Source: Moraxella lacunata
Lineage (GTDB): Bacteria; Pseudomonadota; Gammaproteobacteria; Pseudomonadales; Moraxellaceae
Direction of reading: 5' to 3'
NCBI RefSeq assembly: GCF_900453205.1
Contig: NZ_UGQU01000001.1
Coordinates: 1 to 64,000 of the forward strand
Length of the DNA stretch: 64,000 nt
Shown in pieces: positions 47,246 to 55,328 of this stretch. The number at the start of each line of letters is the position of its first letter. Position 1 is the first letter of the stretch. The notes under the pieces are model-generated. The model had not been told where the DNA came from and made no database searches. It worked only from the letters and a program-made list of their open reading frames with translations. The position numbers and the translations under genes were made by a program.

Positions 47246-48442
47246 ATGACCACATCTTACAAATCCGCCATTGTCTTTTTTGTCGCCCTTGTCCTGTTTT
47301 TGATGAGTTTTTATTATCTCATTCAAGTGTGGCTTATGGTATTTGCGTCCATTTTGGTGGCGGTGTTTTTGCTAAGTTTGGCACGGCTTACCTGCCAAAT
47401 CCCCAAAGTGGGCAACTACTTTGCCAAACTGCCCCACGGCGTGCAAGTCGGTGCGGTAACGGTGGCGGTGCTATCGGTGGTGGCAGGGTTTTTGGCGATG
47501 TTTGGCTCGGAGCTTGTCGCTCAGTTTGCCGACATGAAAGAGCTTGCCCCCAAGTCCTTTGATGCCATAAAAGAGTACGCCAAAGGCTATCCTGCCATCT
47601 ATGAATGGCTAACCCAAAATGCATGGGCGGTGGAATTTCAGCAAGACCCCAAGGCGTTTTTTAAAAAATTTCAAGACAGCATTGTCGGCGGTTTGCCTGC
47701 ATTTTTTGGGGGTATGTTAAGCGGTGTGGGGACGTTTTTTGTGATTTTGGTGGTGGGGCTGTTTTTGGCATTATCGCCAAGCGTATACACCAAAAGTGCC
47801 ATTGCCCTTGTGCCAAAGCCATATCGAGACAAGGGCGAATACCTGCTAAAACGCAGTTATGGGGCGATAGAGCAATGGCTCATCGGGCAGTTTGTGGTCA
47901 TGGCGTTTGTGGGTGTGGCAACAGGGGTAGCTTTGTGGCTGATGGGCATTCCGTTTGCGTTGGCAATGGGCGTGATTGCCTTTGTGCTGGATTTTGTGCC
48001 TGTGATTGGTCCGTGGCTGTCGGCGGTGCCGATTCTGCTCCTTGTGCTGATTGTCTCGCCTGATTTGCTACTGTGGACACTTGTTATGATTGTCGTGGTT
48101 CAGCAGTTAGAAAGCTATGTGGTCGCCCCAATGGTGCAACAACGGCTTATCGACCTGCCCCCTGTGGCTCTACTGCTCTCGCAAATCATCATGGGAACGC
48201 TCACAGGTGTGCTTGGCATTGCCATGGCGACACCGCTTATGGTGGTGGCGATTGTGTGGGTGCAGGTGGTGTATGTGAAGTTTGTCTTACAAGACTATTC
48301 AATCAAAGTGCTTGACCAAAACGAAAACGACATGAAAACCGACCCCTATGCCGATTATGACGCTTATAAGGCAAAAAGCGAGCCGAAAGTGGTGGTGTTG
48401 TCACAAAAGCAAGAAGTGGACGACATGGACAAGAAGTCTTAA
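47246..48442 (+). CDS. AI-2E family transporter (PerM-like)
   Basis: The 398-residue product has the eight-helix pattern of the AI-2E transporter family. Hydrophobic blocks lie near residues 8-45 and 70-90, with VGLFLALSPSVYTKSAIALVPK, AIEQWLIGQFVVMAFVGVATGVALWLMGIPFALAMGVIAFVLDFVPVIGPW-type helices and the late QQLESYVVAPMVQQRLIDLPPVALL segment. Substrates across the family are diverse, so the AI-2 name should not be read as function. The cytosolic C-tail is charged. Confidence 0.88.
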   Translation: MTTSYKSAIVFFVALVLFLMSFYYLIQVWLMVFASILVAVFLLSLARLTCQIPKVGNYFAKLPHGVQVGAVTVAVLSVVAGFLAMFGSELVAQFADMKELAPKSFDAIKEYAKGYPAIYEWLTQNAWAVEFQQDPKAFFKKFQDSIVGGLPAFFGGMLSGVGTFFVILVVGLFLALSPSVYTKSAIALVPKPYRDKGEYLLKRSYGAIEQWLIGQFVVMAFVGVATGVALWLMGIPFALAMGVIAFVLDFVPVIGPWLSAVPILLLVLIVSPDLLLWTLVMIVVVQQLESYVVAPMVQQRLIDLPPVALLLSQIIMGTLTGVLGIAMATPLMVVAIVWVQVVYVKFVLQDYSIKVLDQNENDMKTDPYADYDAYKAKSEPKVVVLSQKQEVDDMDKKS

Positions 48443-48516
48443 CTGTGAAAATTTTAAAAATAATCATTCTTAGCCCCCTTGCAATTTTGTACAAAATTTA
48501 AGATAATATACCGATT

Positions 48517-48529
48517 GATAATTGTTATC
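48517..48529. promoter_or_regulatory. Fur box upstream of tonB
   Basis: GATAATTGTTATC, within ATTGATAATTGTTATCG, is a close match to the Fur consensus core and lies about 92 bases before tonB ATG. Iron repression of tonB-exbB-exbD is the expected consequence. Confidence 0.6.
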
Positions 48530-48620
48530 GTTTCTTACTTTTTTATCCGTTTTGTATAACTTTTTGTTATGATAAATGCTGTTTGTACCTAAAAACAGCG
48601 TTTTCTTTTGTGGGCTTGTG

Positions 48621-49628
48621 ATGATGACCTTTGAGCATTCTAATAAATACAAGGTGTTGGCGGCGGCTGTGGCGATTATTTTGCATGGCGTGGCAGGCGT
48701 GGGCTTGGCAACCATGCAAATGCTTCATATCGAGCCACCTAAAATCACGCCACCGCTTGAAATTCAGATGATTAAGCTTAACAACGAAGAGTTGCCTGAA
48801 CCACCCAAGCCTGAATCCATCCCCGAACCTAAGCCAATGCCCATCCCTGCACAGTCTGTGGCGGCACCTGCCCCACCCAAGGCAAGTCCACCGCCACCAC
48901 CAAAAGCTCCTAAGCCTGAGCCTAGACTTGAACCCCAAAAAGAGTTACCAAAACCTAAACCACCAAAACCTGAACTTAAACAAGAACCTGTTAAATTCAA
49001 ACCCAAAGAGCCACCCAAGGTCACAGAGCCACAGGTGGACATCATCGCTCAGGAGCGGGCTCAAAAAGCCTTTGAGTTACAACAGCAAAGAGAGCGAGAA
49101 CAGCGTGAACGTGAGCAACAAGAAAGAGAACGCCAAGCTGAGCGAGACAGACAAGCCGAGTTAGCACGCCAACAAGCCGAACGAGATAGACAGGCAGAGT
49201 TGGCACGTCAAAAAGCCGAAGCTGATGCCAAAGCCCGTGCCGAACAAGGTCGAGGCAGGGGCGGTGATGGTAAAGACACCAAAACCGACAATAAAACTGG
49301 CAATAAAGACACGACAAAAAGCGGTGGTGCTGGCGGTGGTGAGCTAAAAGGTCAAAATTTATCCATCTCCAATGCCAGTTGGAAAAGCAAACCTAACTGG
49401 AATGGATTGACGTCCGAAAAATTAAGCGGTTCGGCAAATTTTGTTGCCACGCTCACCATTGATGCTAATGGTAGGATTATCAGTGTCTCTGGCGTGAATA
49501 CAGGCGATAAAGACTTGGATAGACAAATCTCCCAAGCCCTTCGCCGAGCCAGATTGCACCCTTTTAAATCATCAAGCGGTCAGCCGATGTCGGGAACAGC
49601 GACATTCTCTACGACAGTACAATTTTAA
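48621..49628 (+). CDS. tonB: TonB energy transducer
   Basis: TonB carries proton-motive energy from ExbB-ExbD to outer-membrane receptors. An N-terminal helix (about residues 11-30) is followed by a Pro/Lys/Glu-rich spacer (EPPKPESIPEPKPMPIPA, PKPPKPELKQEP), a long charged QREREQ/AERDRQAELARQ coiled region, and a C-terminal TonB fold (about residues 255-335). The coiled region is TolA-like and unusual in TonB. I chose ATG 48621. exbB and exbD follow, so it is the operon head. Confidence 0.88.
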   Translation: MMTFEHSNKYKVLAAAVAIILHGVAGVGLATMQMLHIEPPKITPPLEIQMIKLNNEELPEPPKPESIPEPKPMPIPAQSVAAPAPPKASPPPPPKAPKPEPRLEPQKELPKPKPPKPELKQEPVKFKPKEPPKVTEPQVDIIAQERAQKAFELQQQREREQREREQQERERQAERDRQAELARQQAERDRQAELARQKAEADAKARAEQGRGRGGDGKDTKTDNKTGNKDTTKSGGAGGGELKGQNLSISNASWKSKPNWNGLTSEKLSGSANFVATLTIDANGRIISVSGVNTGDKDLDRQISQALRRARLHPFKSSSGQPMSGTATFSTTVQF

Positions 49629-49668
49629 ACACGACATTTACTTAACCCATTCTTTATAAGGAATGATT

Positions 49669-50223
49669 ATGGATTTTGCACATTATTGGCAATATACTGA
49701 CGCTGTCAGTAAAACATTATTTTTTATCTTGATTGCTTTGTCATTGGTTTCATGGTTTGTGGGTATTACTCGCCTACTTAGCTCTCGCCAAATGGCAGGC
49801 GTGATTGGCGATGAACTCACTGCCGAGATTGATAACGTCAGCAAAGATTTTGGCGAGCTTGATTTTAATCAACGCAAAATCATCACCGAGCAGAGCCTGT
49901 TACAGAACATCGCACGCTACCGTTTTGAGCTTGAAAAGGGTTTGTCGGTACTCGGCACGACCGCCGCCATTGCCCCATTTATCGGACTGTTTGGCACGGT
50001 GTGGGGGATTTTTCACGCCTTGCATTCCATCGGTCAGAGCGGGCAGGCAGGACTTGCCCAAGTGGCAGGGCCGGTGGGCGAAGCCTTGATTATGACGGGT
50101 CTGGGTCTGGCGGTGGCGATTCCTGCGGTGGTGTTTTTTAACATCATCACACGTATCAACAAGCGTGCCATTCATCACGCCAATGATACCGCTCACGCAC
50201 TGCTTGCCCGTGTGGCACGCTAG
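49669..50223 (+). CDS. exbB: ExbB proton channel subunit
   Basis: ExbB forms the pentameric inner-membrane channel with ExbD. The 184-residue protein has three membrane helices and the MotA/TolQ/ExbB signature GLSVLGTTAAIAPFIGLFGTVWGIFHAL, plus GPVGEALIMTGLGLAVAIPAVVFFN. I prefer ATG 49669 (MDFAHYW) because AAGGA lies at the right distance; ATG 49663 is the alternative. It lies 40 bases after tonB. Confidence 0.94.
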   Translation: MDFAHYWQYTDAVSKTLFFILIALSLVSWFVGITRLLSSRQMAGVIGDELTAEIDNVSKDFGELDFNQRKIITEQSLLQNIARYRFELEKGLSVLGTTAAIAPFIGLFGTVWGIFHALHSIGQSGQAGLAQVAGPVGEALIMTGLGLAVAIPAVVFFNIITRINKRAIHHANDTAHALLARVAR

Positions 50224-50231
50224 GGGGTATC

Positions 50232-50633
50232 ATGGCGTTTGAGCTGGGCGACAACGACAATGGGGGCATGAATGAGATTAACCTTATCCCCCTAATTGAC
50301 ATCATGCTGGTACTCATGATTATCTTTTTGGTAACAGCAACGGTACTAAACCCGACCGTACCGCTTGATTTGCCAAAGACATCGGCACAAGTCAATGACG
50401 TACCGCCAGAAGTGATACAGATTAGCATTGATGCGGACGGTCAAATTTATTGGGATAAAACGGCTTTGAGCCTAGATGAGCTTAATGCTCGTTTTGGCGA
50501 AGAAGTGGCAAAAGGCAAAGACCCACAGGTTCATCTGCGTGCCGACAAAGAAGGCAAATATGACACAGTCGCCCAAGTACTGGCAACAGCAAGCGGGGCA
50601 GGGCTGACTAAGATTGCTTTTGTTAATGAGTGA
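50232..50633 (+). CDS. exbD: ExbD accessory subunit
   Basis: ExbD has one membrane helix with the proton-relay Asp in NLIPLIDIMLVLMIIFLV, then a periplasmic domain. The 133 residues match. It follows exbB by eight bases and ends before a terminator, completing the tonB-exbB-exbD operon. Confidence 0.95.
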   Translation: MAFELGDNDNGGMNEINLIPLIDIMLVLMIIFLVTATVLNPTVPLDLPKTSAQVNDVPPEVIQISIDADGQIYWDKTALSLDELNARFGEEVAKGKDPQVHLRADKEGKYDTVAQVLATASGAGLTKIAFVNE

Positions 50634-50658
50634 TTTGTTAAAAATAAATCATCATCAA

Positions 50659-50687
50659 ATAAAACCCTACTTTATGTGGGGTTTTAT
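50659..50687 (+). terminator. Terminator after exbD
   Basis: ATAAAACCC and GGGTTTTAT pair perfectly around an 11-base loop, just after the exbD stop. Confidence 0.8.
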
Positions 50688-50769
50688 GTATTTGGGCTAA
50701 AAATGCGTATCCGTCCAAAACCCAAATTTCATGATATAATACAAAAAATTAACCACACAACATTCAAAA

Positions 50770-51366
50770 ATGCGTATCCGTAAACTCTTTAAATTTGAAA
50801 ATGCCCACATCGTCCGTAACTGCACGTCCGACCGTTGTAGTCGCTCCATTCATGGGCATAGCTATCAAGTGGAGCTTATCCTAGAAGCCCATGCCCTTGA
50901 CAATGGGCAAATGGTCTATGATTTTGGGCTGTTAAAGTCGCACATTAAGGACTTGATTGACAGTTTTGACCACGCCATTACCTTTTGGGATAAGGACGAC
51001 AGCGACTATATCGGTGCGTGCAAGGACTTTTCGGCTCGCTGGATAAGTCTGCCTGTATCGCCATCTGCCGAGCAGTTTAGCCGTGTGATTTTTTATTGGG
51101 CGGATAAAGTGCTAGCCAATACCACAACCCAAAATGGTGAAACGGACGTATCGGTCTATTCGGTCATCGTTCACGAGACCGCCACAGGGTACGCCCAATG
51201 TTTTCGTGAAGATGTTGAAAACGAACGCATGGGCAAATTGTCGCTGGATATGTTTGAATTTAGCGAGCAAGTCAAAGCCGAGTGGGGCGATAGTGAGCTG
51301 TTTGATAAGCTAAAACGTGGCGAGAAATTTGTCAATCCACAGCCGTTAAGACAAGTGAATTTTTAA
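50770..51366 (+). CDS. queD: 6-carboxytetrahydropterin synthase, queuosine pathway
   Basis: QueD makes 6-carboxytetrahydropterin from dihydroneopterin triphosphate, the first committed step to queuosine. Zinc His are in FENAHIV and SIHGHSYQVELILEA, with catalytic Cys in CTSDRCSRS. The FSARWISLPVSPSAEQFSRVIFYWAD stretch is also conserved. At 198 residues it is longer than E. coli QueD (121), with a C-terminal extension. queC, the next dedicated gene, is in the window at 60710 but not adjacent. Confidence 0.9.
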   Translation: MRIRKLFKFENAHIVRNCTSDRCSRSIHGHSYQVELILEAHALDNGQMVYDFGLLKSHIKDLIDSFDHAITFWDKDDSDYIGACKDFSARWISLPVSPSAEQFSRVIFYWADKVLANTTTQNGETDVSVYSVIVHETATGYAQCFREDVENERMGKLSLDMFEFSEQVKAEWGDSELFDKLKRGEKFVNPQPLRQVNF

Positions 51367-51375
51367 GGATAAACT

Positions 51376-51630
51376 ATGATAGTGTTAGACATTACTCCTA
51401 GTGAGCAAGTGATTATTGAAAAAGCAAGTCAAATTGTTGGTATGCCATTGAGTGATTTTATTACTGAGCAAGCCTATCAAACCGCTTTAAAAATAGTTGA
51501 TAAAGACAAAGGTATTTATTTGACTGATGAAGAGTGGAATAATATGATGGATTTTTTAAATAATCCCCCAGAGCCAAATGAAAAAATGAAAGCGTTAATT
51601 GCTCGGGGTTATGAACTTGATAAATCGTAA
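51376..51630 (+). CDS. DUF1778-type antitoxin
   Basis: The 84-residue product has an N-terminal ribbon-helix-helix (LDITPSEQVIIEKASQIVGMPLSDFITEQA) and an acidic C-terminal tail (LTDEEWNNMMDFLNNPP), as in TacA-like DUF1778 antitoxins. AAGGA precedes ATG 51376. It lies nine bases after queD and overlaps the GNAT gene by 20 bases, the usual antitoxin-first order. It is probably autoregulatory with its toxin. Confidence 0.85.
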   Translation: MIVLDITPSEQVIIEKASQIVGMPLSDFITEQAYQTALKIVDKDKGIYLTDEEWNNMMDFLNNPPEPNEKMKALIARGYELDKS

Positions 51631-52123
51631 GCATTCATTGGTATTTGAACCGTTAAATAAAAATCACGATAGGTTTTTATTTAACTGTGGTAATGACATA
51701 TTAAATCGTTTTATTAAACAACTTGCCAGTCAAATTGTAAAAAGACAGGAAGCGGTTATTTATGTTAGTCATGAAAATGGTCGTGTCATTGGATTTTACA
51801 CCTTATCAGCGGATAAAATACAAAAATCGGACAGTCCTGATGAATTAAAAAATCAATCACCACATACTGCCATACCTTGCATATTGATTGGGCGTTTGGC
51901 AGTTGATAAAAATTATCAAGGCATGGGAATCGGTATTGATTTGTTGGCACACGCCCTACGGCGAGTAAAAAGAACAGCTGAGTTGATTGGTGTGGCTTGT
52001 GTGATTGTTGATGCCAAAGATGAACAGGCAAAATCATTTTATCAAAGTTATGGATTTTTTGAATTGCAAAATGCGCCATTGAGAATGGCTTTTCCTGTTT
52101 CTAAAATTGAACGTGAAGAATGA
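51611..52123 (+). CDS. GNAT-type toxin (TacT-like)
   Basis: GNAT toxins acetylate aminoacyl-tRNA to stop translation. The 170-residue product has an acetyl-CoA binding motif in RLAVDKNYQGMGIGIDLLAHAL (Q/RxxGxG/A) and a late FYQSYGFFE. The N-terminal FEPLNKNHDRFLFNCGNDILNRFIKQLA is typical of DUF1778-partner toxins. ATG 51611 overlaps the antitoxin end by 20 bases. Its stop overlaps tsaE ATG as ATGA, so it is coupled to an essential gene. Confidence 0.85.
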   Translation: MNLINRKHSLVFEPLNKNHDRFLFNCGNDILNRFIKQLASQIVKRQEAVIYVSHENGRVIGFYTLSADKIQKSDSPDELKNQSPHTAIPCILIGRLAVDKNYQGMGIGIDLLAHALRRVKRTAELIGVACVIVDAKDEQAKSFYQSYGFFELQNAPLRMAFPVSKIEREE

Positions 52124-52548
52124 AAACTTTAATCCTAAAAAACGAAACCGACACCCAGTGCCTTGCCAACGCCCTTGCCAAAACCAATCCCACAGGCAGT
52201 CTGTGGTTATCGGGCGATTTGGGGGCGGGCAAGACGACCTTTACCCGTTATCTTTTGCGTGCGTTGGGGCATACAGGGGCGGTAAAAAGCCCAACTTATA
52301 CACTAGTTGAGCCGTATAACATCAATGGCAAGCCCGTGTACCATGCCGACCTATATCGGCTAAATGACCCAGAAGAGCTGGATTTTATTGGGTTTTTTGA
52401 ATATTTTGATGAGCCAAATTCGCTAGTTATCATTGAGTGGGCGAGCCGTGCCGAGAGCATTTTGCCAACGCCTGATATGGTCATTGAATTTAAAAAATTA
52501 GATGATGATAGTAGAGAAGTAAAAATTATTGATATAAGCAATCAATAG
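52120..52548 (+). CDS. tsaE: t6A synthesis ATPase TsaE
   Basis: TsaE helps TsaBCD make threonylcarbamoyladenosine at tRNA position 37. The P-loop GDLGAGKTTFTRY, KSPTYTLVEPY and HADLYRL motifs are clear. The 142 residues match the usual length. Its ATG overlaps the toxin stop. In many gammaproteobacteria amiB and mutL stand between tsaE and miaA; here a single unknown gene does. Confidence 0.94.
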   Translation: MKTLILKNETDTQCLANALAKTNPTGSLWLSGDLGAGKTTFTRYLLRALGHTGAVKSPTYTLVEPYNINGKPVYHADLYRLNDPEELDFIGFFEYFDEPNSLVIIEWASRAESILPTPDMVIEFKKLDDDSREVKIIDISNQ

Positions 52549-52559
52549 AGTTTTTTGCA

Positions 52560-53285
52560 ATGAAACACCAAAAACCATCTATTATATTACATATTATTTT
52601 AATGGTTTTTTATGCTATTTTTTGGTATGTTATTTTCTTAATTGGTTCATTACACATAAATATTGTTATTTTTGATGATGAATATAGAAATAAACTAAAT
52701 TGGGAAAATGCTAATATTGCACAGACAACAAATTTAACTCTTTATACTCATAAATCAAATGGTAAAAAATGCCATATAAGTTTGTATGAAGTTAATGAAA
52801 ATGGTATTATTGATTTTAAAAGCACACCTGTTATTCCGATTTATCAAAATTTTGATATAGAAAATAGCAATATTCCTTGTGGTGGTTTTGATAACGCTAT
52901 TTCTTTAAAATTGGATAATCTGGTTATATTAAAATCCAAAAAATCAACCAATAGAGAGCCGATTTATATTTTTAATAATAAGTATAAAGATGAGCAATTT
53001 GATTTTGGACATCATTACCATTTTATTTCTGGTAGGGTAATGGACAAAAAAAGTCCATTGTATTTGCAAACAATTACCAATAATACAAAACCTGATGATG
53101 ATAAGCTGTATTATAAAATCAAGAGATATACTGAAATTGCTATTTTATGTTCCTTAATTTTATTTTCTTTTTACAAATATCTGTCATTTATCAGAAGAAA
53201 ATTATGGATAAAGAGTGGGTATTATTTCATTACAACCATTAGTTTGAGTTTTTTGTTGGCTTATTTCTTTATTGAATTTTTGTAG
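52560..53285 (+). CDS. Unknown membrane protein
   Basis: The 241-residue product has an N-terminal helix (about residues 10-32), a polar periplasmic-looking domain with KKCHISLYEV and NIPCGGFDN, and two helices near residues 180-200 and 217-240. Its AT-rich codon use differs from tsaE and miaA, suggesting a later insertion. Its stop is followed by GGCG, giving TAGGGCG, the same word found at ends of the mobile repeats here. No family recognised. Confidence 0.55.
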   Translation: MKHQKPSIILHIILMVFYAIFWYVIFLIGSLHINIVIFDDEYRNKLNWENANIAQTTNLTLYTHKSNGKKCHISLYEVNENGIIDFKSTPVIPIYQNFDIENSNIPCGGFDNAISLKLDNLVILKSKKSTNREPIYIFNNKYKDEQFDFGHHYHFISGRVMDKKSPLYLQTITNNTKPDDDKLYYKIKRYTEIAILCSLILFSFYKYLSFIRRKLWIKSGYYFITTISLSFLLAYFFIEFL

Positions 53286-53349
53286 GGCGTAAAATAAAGA
53301 TTGTTAAGTTAATAATTTCATATTTATTTTGGCTTTATGATTTTTAAAA

Positions 53350-54492
53350 ATGAATAATTTATATTATAAAAACCTGCCTGGCAATTCTGTGATTTGCCTA
53401 ATCGCCCCAACCGCCAGCGGTAAAACCGATTTGGCGTTTAAATTATTTGATACAGGGCGGTTTGAGCTGATTTCGGTGGATAGTGCCCTGATTTATGAGG
53501 ACATGAACATCGGCACGGCAAAGCCTAGTGATGATGAGCTTGCTCTTTTTCCGCATTATTTGGTGAATATCATCAAGCCGACCGAAACTTATAACGTGGC
53601 GACTTTTGTGGCGGACGTGGAGCGACTCATTGGCGACATTCACGCGCGGGGCAAGATTCCGCTACTTGTGGGCGGTACGATGATGTATTATATGGCGCTC
53701 TTGGACGGTTTGTCTGCCGTGCCTGACACCGACCCTGTCATTCGTGGGCAGGTCATGGCGTGGCTGTCTGATAAAGGTATCGGCGAGCTGTACGCCTATC
53801 TGCAAACGCACGACCCCAAGATTTGTCAGCGTCTAAAAATATCCGACACCCAGCGTATTACAAGGGCGGTGGAAGTTCATGTGCAGACAGGCACACCCAT
53901 GAGCGTCTGGCAAGATACGCCCAAAGTTGCCCCTTGTCATAATCCACGCCAGCATTGGCTGACTCTGTCGGTTGAGCCTGAGCGTGCGTGGCTACATGAG
54001 CGTATCGCCAAACGCCTTGACATCATGTGGGAGCAGGGACTGCTTGATGAAGTGATTCATCTTTTGCAAAAATACCCCGATTTAACGCCCAATATGCCGT
54101 CTATGCGGTGCGTGGGCTATCGGCAAGTGTTAGAGTTTTTGGCGATAACCGACCATGAGATTATGCAAATCTCCCCCATTTGGCAGGCATTTGCTCTAAA
54201 TTTACAAAAAAACAACAAAATGACTGCCGAAAATGGCAAGAATTTTGTAACAAAAGGGCAAAATATGCATGATATGGCTTGCCAAGACATGAAAAATAAG
54301 GCATTATATGCAACAAGGCAACTGGCAAAACGCCAATCAACATGGCAAAGACAACTGACCAGTTTACCCCAATTTATAAACGCCAATGAAATGAATAAAA
54401 CAAAGGCTAGCATAACAAGTGACCCCCAGTCACAGCAACGGATTTTTTCATTTGCAAGCATGAAAGACGCACAAAATGAGCTTTTGGCGTAA
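53350..54492 (+). CDS. miaA: tRNA dimethylallyltransferase MiaA with an insert
   Basis: MiaA prenylates A37 in tRNAs reading UNN codons. P-loop APTASGKTDLAF, DSALIYEDMNIGTAKP, VGGTMMYYMALLDGL and SMRCVGYRQVLEFL are present, and YATRQLAKRQSTWQR near the end. Between the last two lies an unusual stretch of about 45 residues (IWQAFALNLQKNNKM to MACQDMKNKA), which replaces a short loop in E. coli MiaA. A frameshift is unlikely because both sides keep the frame. hfq follows, the usual order. Confidence 0.92.
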   Translation: MNNLYYKNLPGNSVICLIAPTASGKTDLAFKLFDTGRFELISVDSALIYEDMNIGTAKPSDDELALFPHYLVNIIKPTETYNVATFVADVERLIGDIHARGKIPLLVGGTMMYYMALLDGLSAVPDTDPVIRGQVMAWLSDKGIGELYAYLQTHDPKICQRLKISDTQRITRAVEVHVQTGTPMSVWQDTPKVAPCHNPRQHWLTLSVEPERAWLHERIAKRLDIMWEQGLLDEVIHLLQKYPDLTPNMPSMRCVGYRQVLEFLAITDHEIMQISPIWQAFALNLQKNNKMTAENGKNFVTKGQNMHDMACQDMKNKALYATRQLAKRQSTWQRQLTSLPQFINANEMNKTKASITSDPQSQQRIFSFASMKDAQNELLA

Positions 54493-54557
54493 TTTTTAAC
54501 ATATTTTTCCAAGCACCGTTGGTTGCTTTTTTCTTGTGTTAATTTTGGAGAACAACA

Positions 54558-55163
54558 ATGTCAAAAGGGCAAAGCCTACAAGACCCCTTCCTAAACGCTC
54601 TGCGTAAAGACCGCATTCCTGTGTCTATTTTTTTGGTCAATGGTATCAAGCTACAAGGTCAGATTGAGTCATTTGACCAGTATGTTGTGTTACTAAAAAA
54701 CACCGTGAGCCAAATGGTCTATAAGCATGCCATTTCTACCGTTGTCCCCACTCGCAACCCACGCACAGATGGTGCAACCCCTAGTGTAGGTACGGGCTAT
54801 CCGTCATCGGTGGGCGTGATGAGTGGCAGTAACTATCAAGGCACGGGCTATCCTAATGCAGGCTTTGACCGTCAAGGCTTTGGCGGTGGAGCAGGCACAA
54901 CCCGTCCTGTGGGTGGCTTTACTCGCACTCCGCCAAACCAAGGTTTCGGTGGCAATCAAGGCTTTGAACGTGGTGGCTATCCACAAGGGGGCATGGGCTT
55001 TAATCAAGGCTTTGAGCGTTCGGGTTTTGAAGAGCGTGGCTTTGATGGCAAAGGCTTTGAGAAAAATGAACGTGGCTTTGATGGCAAGGGATTTGATAAT
55101 AAAGCCTTTGACAATAGCACCTTTGACCGCCAAGGGTTTGACAAAACCAATGACGATGAATGA
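54558..55163 (+). CDS. hfq: RNA chaperone Hfq with a long Gly-rich tail
   Basis: Hfq hexamers pair small RNAs with mRNAs. The Sm fold is residues 1-66 ([44 protein letters not shown] and [12 protein letters not shown]). About 130 further residues follow, rich in Gly, Phe and Asn, with repeats such as [19 protein letters not shown] and GFDNKAFDN. Moraxella and Acinetobacter Hfq are known for long tails of this kind. The 201 residues are about twice the E. coli length. A terminator follows. Confidence 0.95.
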   Translation: MSKGQSLQDPFLNALRKDRIPVSIFLVNGIKLQGQIESFDQYVVLLKNTVSQMVYKHAISTVVPTRNPRTDGATPSVGTGYPSSVGVMSGSNYQGTGYPNAGFDRQGFGGGAGTTRPVGGFTRTPPNQGFGGNQGFERGGYPQGGMGFNQGFERSGFEERGFDGKGFEKNERGFDGKGFDNKAFDNSTFDRQGFDKTNDDE

Positions 55164-55189
55164 TGTCGCTCGTGGTAACTAACCATGCC

Positions 55190-55217
55190 AAAAAGCTCAC
55201 ATGATGTGGGCTTTTTT
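55190..55217 (+). terminator. Terminator after hfq
   Basis: AAAAAGCTCACA and TGTGGGCTTTTT pair over 12 positions with one G-T wobble and are followed by more T. It overlaps the 5' region of the following long open frame, so the kdsD start must be downstream. Confidence 0.8.
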
Positions 55218-55328
55218 TATCATAAAAGTTTTTATGATAAAAGTTATCGCAGTTTGATAAAAATTTGCCATAAAACATCGCCAAATATGGTATCATACCC
55301 ATTTTATTTTACAAACCATTCGCCACTC

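Noticed and set aside
55185-55328. A 48-residue N-terminal extension of KdsD
   Set aside because: The extra bases contain the hfq terminator, so they are unlikely to be translated.
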